55,248 nt of DNA from Desulfobacteraceae bacterium (GTDB lineage Bacteria; Desulfobacterota; Desulfobacteria; Desulfobacterales; Desulfosarcinaceae), in assembly GCA_027068085.1 (NCBI GenBank), contig JAMOUQ010000058.1, positions 1 through 55,248 on the forward strand, written 5' to 3'. The position numbers and the translations under genes are program-made. The notes beneath the pieces are model-generated. The model worked only from the letters and a program-made list of their open reading frames with translations, was not told the origin of the DNA and searched no databases. How positions within the stretch are numbered: position 1 is the first letter of the stretch; each line of letters starts with the position of its first letter. Of this stretch, positions 25,962 to 33,923 are shown one piece after another.

Positions 25962-27340
25962 CGGACGACCTTGCTCCCGGCATAGGCTTTCAGCTTTGAA
26001 GTTATGTTGTTTTCCACCCACTTAGGGTCCCACCACTGAACCGGATTGACGAAAGTTCCGTTGACCAGCATCGAAAAATGGAGATGGTCCCCTCCTGCCA
26101 GACCGGAACGGCCGGTAAGTCCGATCCCGGCCCCCTTTTCCACCATCTGCCGGGGGCTGACATCGATGCGGCTCAGATGGGCGTAAAGACTGAACAGGCC
26201 CATGCCATGATCGATGATGACCGTGTTACCATATATGCCCAGTTTTTCGCACAATACCACCCTGCCCCGGTTGGCGGCAGGAACTTCACTACGGGCCACC
26301 GATGCCAGATCGATGCCCATGTGAACCTGATGATCGATGACCCGGCCCTTGTAATAATAGGTTCTGCGGTCGGCGAACCTTGCCCGGGGGGCGGTGTGGG
26401 GCATCCTCATAAACGGACCGTGCCACATGATCTTTCCTTCCGACTTCGATGTGACCCTGGCGATGGTCTCGTTGTCGGCCTTGCGCATCTGGCGGTTGAT
26501 CTTCAGGAAACCTTCGACCAGGTCTTCCTGGCTCCCGGCAGGTATGCCAAGCAATTCCGGAACTTTGGTTTTCAGGAAAGACGCGGGCAGATTGATCCTG
26601 TCATTGCGGAAGCGACGCCGGTTTATCCTGTATCCGAAATTGACCTTGCTCCGGTTGCCGGCATAATCTTCTGCCACCAGGTATACCGGGGTGTCGGGTG
26701 GCTGGTCATGGGCGACGGCCAGAAACGCCAAATAAAGTGACGAATCCGCAAAGCCTGCCGCATAGCCCGGGTAAAACCTGTCCCCCACCTGGACCCCGCT
26801 CAAACGGCAGTCCTCATTCAGGCCATAGACAACCAGGCCTGATCCTCCCTGGGCGAAGTAATGGGCCCGGCTCACGACCCTTGCCTCCGGCGGCCGGGTG
26901 TCCACCACCACCTCGATTTCTTTATAGAAGCGGTTGCCCTTGCCCCAGCCGCGCCACGAATAGTCCTCCACCAGAAGGCGGATTATGCCTTTGCCGTCGC
27001 TGACATCCAGCGCTCCGGGTTCAAAGGAAAATTTGAGGGTTTGTTCTTTGACCGTTCCCCCTTCCAATATACCGGCCGAAGGAAACTTGCGTTCGAAAAT
27101 GGTTTCCTCACGGCCATCTTTCAAAAAGCCCACCCATATCCTCCGCAGGCCGGATTTGTCATCCCGCACTTGCAGCGACAGGGTCTGACCGGCGCCCAGG
27201 GCGGCGCCCGGCAGGCTTAAAACGGCCTCCGGTTTTTCTCCTTCCAGGCGTAAAAACGCAACTGCGGCAACAATGGCCAGCCCCAGGACGACTGGGACGA
27301 GCAGCAAGCTTTTGCGAATTTTATTTCTCTTATCTTTCAA
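25958..27340 (-). CDS. M23 (LytM-type) metallopeptidase, membrane anchored
   Basis: About 460 residues if translation begins at TTG 27340, behind AAGGATGG. No in-frame ATG lies nearby. One N-terminal transmembrane segment (SLLLVPVVLGLAIVAAVAFL) is followed by a beta-rich region and a C-terminal M23 domain: HMGIDLAS, IDHGMGLFSLYAHLS and HLHFSM supply the zinc and catalytic histidines and aspartate. The family cuts peptidoglycan cross-links or activates amidases. The frame continues upstream across kdsA, which is not credible. It diverges from kdsA. Its overlap with the DUF39 gene is unusual. Confidence 0.88.
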   Translation of the reverse strand: MKDKRNKIRKSLLLVPVVLGLAIVAAVAFLRLEGEKPEAVLSLPGAALGAGQTLSLQVRDDKSGLRRIWVGFLKDGREETIFERKFPSAGILEGGTVKEQTLKFSFEPGALDVSDGKGIIRLLVEDYSWRGWGKGNRFYKEIEVVVDTRPPEARVVSRAHYFAQGGSGLVVYGLNEDCRLSGVQVGDRFYPGYAAGFADSSLYLAFLAVAHDQPPDTPVYLVAEDYAGNRSKVNFGYRINRRRFRNDRINLPASFLKTKVPELLGIPAGSQEDLVEGFLKINRQMRKADNETIARVTSKSEGKIMWHGPFMRMPHTAPRARFADRRTYYYKGRVIDHQVHMGIDLASVARSEVPAANRGRVVLCEKLGIYGNTVIIDHGMGLFSLYAHLSRIDVSPRQMVEKGAGIGLTGRSGLAGGDHLHFSMLVNGTFVNPVQWWDPKWVENNITSKLKAYAGSKVVR

Positions 27341-27461
27341 GTAGTTACCATCCTTAAAATCATATTGGGCGCAGCCTCTGACAATAGCAACTAAACCAAT
27401 GCCGATCAAGGCAAAGTTTCGCTGCTTGACTTTTGGCAGCTTGCGGGATAAAGTTCCATCC

Positions 27462-28286
27462 ATGAACAATATGGTAAAGATAAAAGATACTTGCATCGGT
27501 AAAGGCCAACCGCTGGCAATCATTGCCGGCCCCTGTGTAATAGAGGATTTCGAAACCACCTTTGAAATTGCTTCCTTTGTCAAACACCTGGCAGCGGGAA
27601 AAGGAATCGGCTGTATCTTCAAGGCCTCTTTCGACAAGGCCAACCGCACATCCATAGATTCCTTTCGCGGCCCGGGGATCGACAAGGGGCTGGAGATTCT
27701 GTCCCGGATAAGGCAAGAGCTTGATTTACCGGTTATTTCCGACATTCACGAAGCCGGACAGGCGGCCGCGGCCGCGCGGGTTCTGGATGTGATCCAGATC
27801 CCGGCTTTTTTATGCCGCCAGACCGATTTCCTGCTGTCGGCAGCCAGGACGGGCAAAGTGATCAACGTCAAAAAAGGACAGTTCATGGCTCCCTGGGACA
27901 TGCAGAACGTGGTCGCCAAAATACGCTCCGCCGGCAACCACAACATCCTCCTGACCGAACGGGGGGCCATGTTCGGATACAACAACCTGGTCGTGGACTT
28001 CCGGTCAATCCCCATCATGCAGGAAACAGGTTGCCCTGTGGTCTTCGACGCCACCCATAGTGTTCAGCTGCCCGGAGGCGCCGGCACAAGCTCCGGAGGT
28101 CAGCGCCGGCATGCGCCCGGCTTGGCCAGGGCGGCCGTGGCCGCCGGCGCCGACGCGATTTTCATGGAGGTCCATCCGAATCCGGACAAGGCCCTGTGTG
28201 ATGGCCCCAATTCCCTTCCCCTCGACTGGCTTCCGGATCTGTGGCAGCAACTGATAGACATCCGGACGGTTGTCAATCAAGCATGA
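27462..28286 (+). CDS. kdsA: 3-deoxy-8-phosphooctulonate synthase (KDO-8-P synthase)
   Basis: 274 residues from ATG 27462 (ATG 27471 is also possible; the ribosome site is weak). It condenses phosphoenolpyruvate with arabinose-5-phosphate to make KDO-8-P for lipid A core. AIIAGPCVIEDFETTFEIA, FKASFDKANRTS, DIHEAGQAAAAA, KKGQFMAPWDM and FDATHSVQLPGG are the family landmarks. The stop codon is also the first bases of a repeat element that separates it from kdsC. It begins the KDO/Lpt operon. Confidence 0.95.
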   Translation: MNNMVKIKDTCIGKGQPLAIIAGPCVIEDFETTFEIASFVKHLAAGKGIGCIFKASFDKANRTSIDSFRGPGIDKGLEILSRIRQELDLPVISDIHEAGQAAAAARVLDVIQIPAFLCRQTDFLLSAARTGKVINVKKGQFMAPWDMQNVVAKIRSAGNHNILLTERGAMFGYNNLVVDFRSIPIMQETGCPVVFDATHSVQLPGGAGTSSGGQRRHAPGLARAAVAAGADAIFMEVHPNPDKALCDGPNSLPLDWLPDLWQQLIDIRTVVNQA

Positions 28287-28360
28287 TGGTTTCGCAAAAA
28301 GCCCGATATCTTCGTTGCCCTGCCCGTTGCGGGACCGCGGCGTACCACCGGGTTTGCGAG
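28285..28360 (+). repeat. MITE-like intergenic repeat, shortened copy
   Basis: It starts at the G of the kdsA TGA stop. GATGGTTTCGCAAAAAGCCC, then CCGATATCTTC, then CCCGTTGC and GCGGCGTAC match the first two-thirds of the full copy at 30865-30991. It then jumps to a right end TTTGCGAGGCC resembling the TTCGC-type terminal inverted repeat, so about 50 nt seem deleted inside. Confidence 0.7.
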
Positions 28361-28421
28361 GCCGGCATGCATTATGAATTCTCAACAAATACGAAGCAAA
28401 TGGTTACGCAGCTGTAGAGAC

Positions 28422-28961
28422 ATGGGTTCTTTAGAAAAAAAATTGATGAAAATCAGGATGTTGCTCCTTGATGTGGACGGTGTCATGACGGCCGGTCAGA
28501 TAATCTACGGCGACGATGGAAACCAAACCATGATCTTCAATGTCAAAGACGGCCTGGGCATCCGTCTGCTGAAGGAAGCCGGAATCAGGGTGGGCATAAT
28601 CACCGGCCGCAGTTCGCAGGCCTTGCTGCACAGATGCAGCAACCTGGGTATCGACATGGTTTTTCACGGCATCAAGGACAAGCTTGTCGCCCTGGAAGAA
28701 GTCATGGCCACCACCGGTGTCACCCTTGACCGGATCGGCTTTGTGGGTGATGATCTGCCGGACCTGCCCTTGATGCGCAAGGTGGGATTTCCGGTTGCCG
28801 TGGCCGACGCTCACCAGATGGTGCGGGAAGCCGCAGACATGGTTACGCGGGCTCCCGGAGGCTTCGGCGCTGTCCGGGAAGTTTGTGAAGCCGTTCTTAA
28901 AGCCCAGGGCAAATTCGAAACCTTAGTGAATCGCCTGTTCGGCAAAGGCAGGGACAGATGA
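28422..28961 (+). CDS. kdsC: 3-deoxy-manno-octulosonate-8-phosphatase
   Basis: 179 residues from ATG 28422 (the start is uncertain; 28374 and 28446 are alternatives). HAD-superfamily phosphatase that converts KDO-8-P to KDO. The nucleophile motif DVDGVMT is near residue 17. IITGRSS, KDKLVALEEV and the GDDLPDLPLMRKVGFPVAV loop complete the capless C0 HAD pattern. It overlaps lptC by 4 nt (ATGA). The repeat element lies between it and kdsA. Confidence 0.93.
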   Translation: MGSLEKKLMKIRMLLLDVDGVMTAGQIIYGDDGNQTMIFNVKDGLGIRLLKEAGIRVGIITGRSSQALLHRCSNLGIDMVFHGIKDKLVALEEVMATTGVTLDRIGFVGDDLPDLPLMRKVGFPVAVADAHQMVREAADMVTRAPGGFGAVREVCEAVLKAQGKFETLVNRLFGKGRDR

Positions 28962-29527
28962 GCGCCGGCAAAAAGATAAACCGGATTCTGGCCTTTGCGG
29001 TCCTGGCGATGCTGGTGGCTGTTTCTCTTGTGTTTTTCCTTTCCCGGCACCGGGGCGGCAGCCAAATGGCGGTAAACCTCTTGCCGGATGCCAAGACCCT
29101 GATGAGCCTGTCCAATGTCCATCAGACCGCCACCAAAAACGGCCGCATCCAGTGGGAACTGCGGGCTACGACAGCCAAGCTCATGTCCGACGGGAAATCC
29201 CTGGCGCTCGACCACCCGCAGGTCGCATTCTTCACCGAGGATGGAACCAGGGTATCGTTGGAAGCAGACACGGGACGGCTCAATCTGGAAACCAATGACA
29301 TCACCGTCGAAGGTCATGTTTCCATTTCCAACAGCCGATATAGACTTGCGACAGAACACGCCGCTTACCAGCACCAAAAACGACTTATAGTCTGCGGCCG
29401 GCCTGTGGAAATAGTGGGACCCGGCCTCCGCCTGGGGGCCTTGACCATGAGTTACGACCTGAAGGCCGACAAGACCGTCTTCGAAGGCCGGGTAGAGGGG
29501 GTATTGAATGAAATGCCGACAATGTAA
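28958..29527 (+). CDS. lptC: LPS export protein LptC
   Basis: 189 residues. Single N-terminal transmembrane anchor (about 8-31) followed by a periplasmic beta-jellyroll domain of the LptC/DUF1239 family. It bridges the inner-membrane LPS transporter to LptA. LSNVHQTATKNGRIQWELRA, DTGRLNLETNDITVEGHV and RLATEHAAY fit the family. It overlaps kdsC at its start and lptA at its end, giving a tight kdsC-lptC-lptA unit. Confidence 0.88.
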   Translation: MSAGKKINRILAFAVLAMLVAVSLVFFLSRHRGGSQMAVNLLPDAKTLMSLSNVHQTATKNGRIQWELRATTAKLMSDGKSLALDHPQVAFFTEDGTRVSLEADTGRLNLETNDITVEGHVSISNSRYRLATEHAAYQHQKRLIVCGRPVEIVGPGLRLGALTMSYDLKADKTVFEGRVEGVLNEMPTM

Positions 29528-30065
29528 GAAATTGATAGCATCGATTCTGGCCGCATTGTCACTGATCGCCTGGTGCGGATTGGCTGTAGCGGCGGGAAAA
29601 CAGGACAACAAAGGGAAAAAACCGGCTGAACCGATAAAAATAAGTGCCGACCGGCTGACAATCAATAGCGATGCCAACTGGGCCGAGTTTACGGGAAACG
29701 TAATAGCGGTTCAGGGCAAAACTACCATTGCAGCTGAACGCCTTCGGATTTATTATAAAGAGAAAGCAGAGGACACAGGTGACGCCGGCCCTCGGAACGG
29801 AGGCGAGCTTGAAAAGATAGAGGCCTATGGCAACGTCCGCATAACAATGGACAACAGGCTTGCTGTAACTCCGAAGGCAGTATATAGTACCGCGGATCAA
29901 ACCCTGACCCTGGAAGGTGAAGGTTCCCGCCTGCAAAGCGGCCGGGACACCATTACCGGAAAAAGGATAGTTTTTTCCCGGCAGAAAGGGAGCATCACGG
30001 TCACCGGCTCGCCGGGCAAGCAGGTGGAAGCCGTTATTTACAGCGAAAAGGAGGCATTGGACTGA
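29508..30065 (+). CDS. lptA: LPS transport periplasmic protein LptA
   Basis: 185 residues with a signal peptide ending near AVAAG and an OstA/LptA domain: PIKISADRLTINSDANWAEF, GNVIAVQGKTTIAAERLRIYY, GNVRITMDNRLAVTPKAVYS, LEGEGSRLQSGRDTITGKRI. LptA forms the periplasmic bridge that carries LPS to the outer membrane. The start lies 20 nt inside lptC, behind GGGGGT. Order and size match the standard lptC-lptA-lptB set. Confidence 0.9.
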   Translation: MKCRQCKKLIASILAALSLIAWCGLAVAAGKQDNKGKKPAEPIKISADRLTINSDANWAEFTGNVIAVQGKTTIAAERLRIYYKEKAEDTGDAGPRNGGELEKIEAYGNVRITMDNRLAVTPKAVYSTADQTLTLEGEGSRLQSGRDTITGKRIVFSRQKGSITVTGSPGKQVEAVIYSEKEALD

Positions 30066-30143
30066 GCACCGGACGGACCTGTCAGGTTTGGAAAAGTCCG
30101 GTCCCGACCCATGAGGCCTCCGGCAGGCTCGTGACGATCGCTT

Positions 30144-30866
30144 ATGGCGTTACTTGATATCCGCAATCTGGTTAAGGTTTACAACGGCAGGAAGGTCGTC
30201 AAAGGAGTAAGCCTCAACGTGGCCAGCGGTCAGGTGGTGGGACTTCTGGGACCCAACGGAGCCGGCAAGACCACGACTTTTTACATGACCGTGGGGCTGA
30301 TCAAGGCCGACGGCGGGAAAGTCTTTCTTGATGAAGATGATCTGACCGCCTGTCCCATGTACATCAGAGCCCGTAAGGGGATCGGTTATCTGCCACAGGA
30401 GCCGTCGGTTTTCAGGAAACTGACAGTTCGCCAGAACCTGCTGGCGATCCTGGAAACCATGAGGCTTGGAAAGGAAGAATGTAATCGCAGGGCCGACGCC
30501 CTGCTGGAAGAACTGGGCATCGCCCACATCCAGGACAGCAAGGCAGGAGTCTTGTCAGGAGGTGAAAGGAGGCGGCTGGAAATTTCACGGGCGCTTGCCA
30601 CCAGACCGTCTTTCATCCTCCTGGATGAGCCTTTTGCCGGCATTGACCCTCTGGCGGTCATTGACATAAAAAATATTATAGGCCATTTGAAGGAACGCAA
30701 GATCGGAATCTTGATTTCGGATCACAATGTCAGGGAAACTCTGGAAGCATGCGACCGGGCATATATTCTGGCAGATGGCAAAGTAATCGAATCCGGTACA
30801 CCCGAACATATTGCCGCGAGCAAAATTGCCCGCCGCATATACCTGGGAGACGAATTCAAACTGTGA
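30144..30866 (+). CDS. lptB: LPS export ATP-binding protein LptB
   Basis: 240-residue ABC ATPase that powers LPS extraction by LptFG. Walker A GPNGAGKTTTF, Q-loop IGYLPQEPSVF, signature LSGGERRRLEISRAL, Walker B FILLDEPFAGIDP and the H-loop ISDHNVRETL are all present. The stop TGA overlaps the left end of a 127-nt repeat element. The last bases, AATTCAAACTGTGAT, are repeated just before rpoN. Confidence 0.97.
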   Translation: MALLDIRNLVKVYNGRKVVKGVSLNVASGQVVGLLGPNGAGKTTTFYMTVGLIKADGGKVFLDEDDLTACPMYIRARKGIGYLPQEPSVFRKLTVRQNLLAILETMRLGKEECNRRADALLEELGIAHIQDSKAGVLSGGERRRLEISRALATRPSFILLDEPFAGIDPLAVIDIKNIIGHLKERKIGILISDHNVRETLEACDRAYILADGKVIESGTPEHIAASKIARRIYLGDEFKL

Positions 30867-30991
30867 TGACTTCGCAGACAGTCCGATATCTTCTTTGGGC
30901 TGCATCCCGTTGCAACTGCGGCGTACTGCCAGGTACGCCTCGTCACACGGGATGAGCGACGCCCCGATTCCGAACTGCTCGCGAAGCCATC
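30865..30991 (+). mobile_element. MITE-like repeat with terminal inverted repeats, full copy
   Basis: 127 nt with imperfect ends: left GATGACTTCGCAGACAGTCC, right (reversed) GATGGCTTCGCGAGCAGTTC. An inner inverted repeat GGCGTAC-TGCCAG-GTACGCC sits in the middle. It has no open reading frame of its own. It is flanked by GAATTCAAACTGTGAT (30852-30867) and GAATTCATCAAACTGTGAT (31003-31021), which looks like a duplicated target. A shorter relative lies at 28285-28360. A transposase elsewhere in the genome would be needed for movement. Confidence 0.75.
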
Positions 30992-31021
30992 CAATAAATT
31001 GGGAATTCATCAAACTGTGAT

Positions 31022-32458
31022 ATGGCTATTGAATTAAGACAACAGTTAAAACTCACCCAACAGCTCATAATGACGCCTCAGCTGCAGATGGCGATCAAGC
31101 TGCTGCAACTGTCGCGCCTGGAGCTGATGGATGCCATCAGGCAGGAACTTGAAGAGAACCCCACCCTCGAAGAAGTCCAGGAAACGGTCCCCAAAGATCA
31201 GCTGAGCGAGGAACAGTCTCCCGAACGGCCCCAGGCCGAAAAGACCGAAGAGGTCAGGATCGAGGAAAAACTGCCCAACGACATCGACTGGAGCAATTAC
31301 ATCGATGAATATAATTCACCGGGAAGGATCCGCTTTGAAACCGAGGAAAGGGATACTCCCCAGTACGAGGCTTTCGTCTCCAGCAAGGAATCATTGAGTG
31401 ATCATCTCAACTGGCAACTGCTGATGAGCTCTCCCGGTGAAGAACACAAGCGGATCGGAAGCCTCATCATCGGCAATCTCGACAAGGACGGATACTTGAA
31501 AGCCACCGTCGAGGAGCTCTCGGAACTGGCCGGGGTGCCTGTCCGGCAGGTTGAAGAGGTGCTGCAGCTGATGCAGACCTTCGACCCGCCCGGAGTATGC
31601 GCCCGTGACCTGACAGAATGCCTCCTGATCCAGGCCCGAACGCTGGGGGTGGAAAACACTCTGGTGACGCGCATCATCGAAAATCATCTCAACCATCTGG
31701 AGAACAAGAATTACAGGGCCATCTGCAGAGCTCTGAAAGTAAAGCTCGATGAGGTCATCGCCGCGGTCGACATCATTACCGCCATGGAGCCCAAGCCGGG
31801 CAGGAAATTCAGTTCGGAAGAGCCGCAATATATCACCCCCGACATCTATGTATACAAACATGAAGACGGCTTTGTCATTATGCTCAACGACGACGGCATG
31901 CCCAAACTGCGGGTGAACTCTTTCTACAAGGAGGCAATCAGCAACAACAAAGAGATTACCGGAAGTGCCCGCGAGTACATTCAGGAAAAATTACGCTCTG
32001 CGGCCTGGCTCATTCGCAGCATCCATCAACGCCAGAAAACAATCTACAAGGTGATGGAAAGCATTCTGAAATTCCAGCGCGAATTTTTCGAAAAGGGCAT
32101 AACCCATCTGAAACCGATGGTACTGCGGGACGTGGCCGAGGATATCGGAATGCACGAATCTACCATCAGCCGGGTGACCACGAACAAATACGCCTATACC
32201 CCCCAGGGGATATTCGAGCTCAAATATTTCTTCAACAGCTCGATCAAACGGATCCATGGAGAAGCTATCGCTTCGGCGAGCGTTCAAGAAAAGATCCGGC
32301 GCCTCATAGAAAGCGAAGACCCGCGCAAACCTTACAGCGACAGCAAAATGGCCGAACTGCTCAAGGCCGACAACATCAATATAGCCCGTCGCACCGTTGC
32401 CAAATACCGTGAAATGATGGGCGTTCTGCCGTCCAACAAACGCAAGCGGTTCTCATGA
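31022..32458 (+). CDS. rpoN: RNA polymerase sigma-54 factor
   Basis: 478 residues. The Gln-rich N-terminal activator-contact region (IELRQQLKLTQQLIMTPQLQMAIKLLQ) is followed by an acidic linker, the core-binding domain, the helix-turn-helix LRDVAEDIGMHESTISRVTTNKY and the RpoN box ARRTVAKYRE near the C-terminus. It recognises -24/-12 promoters and needs AAA+ activators such as the one at 11096-12502. No Shine-Dalgarno is seen before the ATG. The gene may once have been coupled to lptB before a repeat inserted between them. Confidence 0.97.
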   Translation: MAIELRQQLKLTQQLIMTPQLQMAIKLLQLSRLELMDAIRQELEENPTLEEVQETVPKDQLSEEQSPERPQAEKTEEVRIEEKLPNDIDWSNYIDEYNSPGRIRFETEERDTPQYEAFVSSKESLSDHLNWQLLMSSPGEEHKRIGSLIIGNLDKDGYLKATVEELSELAGVPVRQVEEVLQLMQTFDPPGVCARDLTECLLIQARTLGVENTLVTRIIENHLNHLENKNYRAICRALKVKLDEVIAAVDIITAMEPKPGRKFSSEEPQYITPDIYVYKHEDGFVIMLNDDGMPKLRVNSFYKEAISNNKEITGSAREYIQEKLRSAAWLIRSIHQRQKTIYKVMESILKFQREFFEKGITHLKPMVLRDVAEDIGMHESTISRVTTNKYAYTPQGIFELKYFFNSSIKRIHGEAIASASVQEKIRRLIESEDPRKPYSDSKMAELLKADNINIARRTVAKYREMMGVLPSNKRKRFS

Positions 32459-32727
32459 TTGCAGCCACTTTCCCAAAGGACATTGAAACGGCCGGAAGGC
32501 AACCTGGCAAGGTGTCACCGGCTACGGAAACCGGATGTGACCGGACGGCTGTCACCTGCTCGGGGCCGGGCAGGCGGAAACAGGCCGCTTGCATGCTGTC
32601 GGCATATGCAGGGAGGACGGTTTCAAAAAAGCGGCCACGGATCTATATTACGCGATATATCCCGGCCATCGACAAACAGGATGGCCCGGTCTTTGGTTTA
32701 ACCATAAACCAAAAGGAGGCACAGCCT

Positions 32728-33261
32728 ATGCAGACTTCAGTAACATTCAAAAACATCTCCCCTTCCGATCACCTCAAAGCATATGTCAGCGACAAGCTGA
32801 ATCGTTTCGATAAATATCTTTACAATCCTGCCGAAGCAAACGTAGTACTTTCGGTGGAAAAATTCCGTCACATAGCGGAAATAAACATCGTTGGCGACCG
32901 CCTTGCAATCAACGGCAAAGAAGAGACCGAAGACATGTACAGCGCCATAGACATGGTGCTGGACAAACTCGAGAAACAAATAAAGAAAAACAAGGAGAAA
33001 ATCCGGGAACGCCGCAGCGGCAAGCACAACCGGTCATTGTCCGAGCAGGACATGGGAGAACTGGCAGCCGATGAAGACACACAGCCCCAGGTGGTGGAAA
33101 AACGGATCGATTACAAACCAATGGATGTGGAAGAAGCGGTAATGCAGATGGATCTGGTGGATAACTCCTTCCTGGTTTTCACCAACGCCAGGACAGGCCG
33201 GGTCAATGTCCTGTATCGCCGCAAGGATGGCAATTACGGACTCATCCAGCCCAGCAGCTGA
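32728..33261 (+). CDS. hpf: Ribosome hibernation promoting factor, long form
   Basis: 177 residues from ATG 32728 behind AAAAGGAGGC; the frame is open back to rpoN but without support. The N-terminal YfiA/HPF domain (MQTSVTFKNISPSDHLKAYV to about 100) binds the decoding region of idle ribosomes. A basic/acidic linker leads to the C-terminal dimerisation domain (VVEKRIDYKPMDVEEAVMQMDLVDNSFLVFTNARTG), which marks the long form that makes 100S dimers. rpoN-hpf-ptsN is the classic order. Confidence 0.93.
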   Translation: MQTSVTFKNISPSDHLKAYVSDKLNRFDKYLYNPAEANVVLSVEKFRHIAEINIVGDRLAINGKEETEDMYSAIDMVLDKLEKQIKKNKEKIRERRSGKHNRSLSEQDMGELAADEDTQPQVVEKRIDYKPMDVEEAVMQMDLVDNSFLVFTNARTGRVNVLYRRKDGNYGLIQPSS

Positions 33262-33317
33262 CAGATGATCGTTTTTACCGGATCCGCATGCTACGGATGC
33301 GGTAATAACTTAACCTT

Positions 33318-33405
33318 ATCGGAGCCCTGTCTGCCTCCGATCTTAATTGTTCCCGCCGCGCGGGACCGATTGAAGCCACCCCCCTTTGGGGGTGGCGGTT
33401 TACTG
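33318..33405 (+). repeat. Multi-hairpin repeat element, copy B (before ptsN)
   Basis: It fills most of the hpf-ptsN gap. Stems: ATCGGAG/CTCCGAT (33318-33341), TCCCGC-CGC-GCGGGA (33351-33365) and GCCACCCCC/GGGGGTGGC (33375-33396), ending GGTTTACTG about 10 nt before the ptsN start. Blocks and order match copy A at 10390-10481 on the other strand. It could be a leader RNA controlling ptsN, a terminator/attenuator or a repeat of mobile origin. Confidence 0.6.
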
Positions 33406-33415
33406 GTGAAAACCT

Positions 33416-33874
33416 ATGAAGATTCTTGATGCGTTACATGAAGAAGCGATCTTAATCGACCTCAAAGCCACTCAGAAGATCGAAGTTATTCAGGAGCTGG
33501 TGGCACCCGTGGCGAAGATAACGGGAGTCGACCGGGATCTGCTCGTGCGTGTTCTGATGGAACGTGAACGACTGGGAAGTACCGGTATAGGCGGAGGAAT
33601 AGGTATTCCTCACGGAAAACTGAAAGAACTTGAAGTGCCGGTGCTGGCTTTCGGCCTGAGCCGGCAGGGGGTTGATTTCGAGTCCATGGACGGGCGGCCG
33701 ACTTACATCTTTTTCCTTTTGCTCACTCCTGACGATTCGGCGGGTCTGCATTTGAAACTTCTGGCCGGCATTTCAAAATTGCTCAAGCAGGAACCGATCA
33801 AAGAGCAGCTTATGAATGTAAGATCTCCGGATGATGTTATTGAAATCATCAAGGCGGCCGAGACCGACATTTGA
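33416..33874 (+). CDS. ptsN: PTS EIIA component of the nitrogen-related system
   Basis: 152 residues of the EIIA-Ntr (mannitol/fructose-type IIA) fold. The phospho-accepting His66 lies in STGIGGGIGIPHGK, the signature of the family. It has a regulatory phosphorelay role rather than sugar transport, as no EIIB or EIIC gene is nearby. The start is ATG 33416 with a weak GGTGAAAA site, set just behind the third hairpin of the repeat element. rapZ follows after about 50 nt. Confidence 0.94.
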   Translation: MKILDALHEEAILIDLKATQKIEVIQELVAPVAKITGVDRDLLVRVLMERERLGSTGIGGGIGIPHGKLKELEVPVLAFGLSRQGVDFESMDGRPTYIFFLLLTPDDSAGLHLKLLAGISKLLKQEPIKEQLMNVRSPDDVIEIIKAAETDI

Positions 33875-33923
33875 TGTTGGGCGCCCGACTGAATTGGCAA
33901 CCCATCAAAAAAGGCGAATCGCT

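Noticed and set aside
27341-27745. N-terminal extension of the M23 peptidase frame
   Set aside because: It would run antisense through kdsA. The signal-anchor begins at the TTG at 27340, behind a ribosome site.
32455-32727. N-terminal extension of the hpf frame
   Set aside because: The HPF fold begins at 32728 directly behind AAAAGGAGGC; the extension has no domain.
33262-33415. Possible known riboswitch before ptsN
   Set aside because: The hairpins do not match cobalamin, TPP, SAM, glycine, c-di-GMP or molybdenum-cofactor consensus features that I can recall, so it is reported as an unknown repeat instead.
33831-33923. N-terminal extension of rapZ overlapping ptsN
   Set aside because: RapZ proteins begin close to the P-loop; TTG 33924 gives the normal length.
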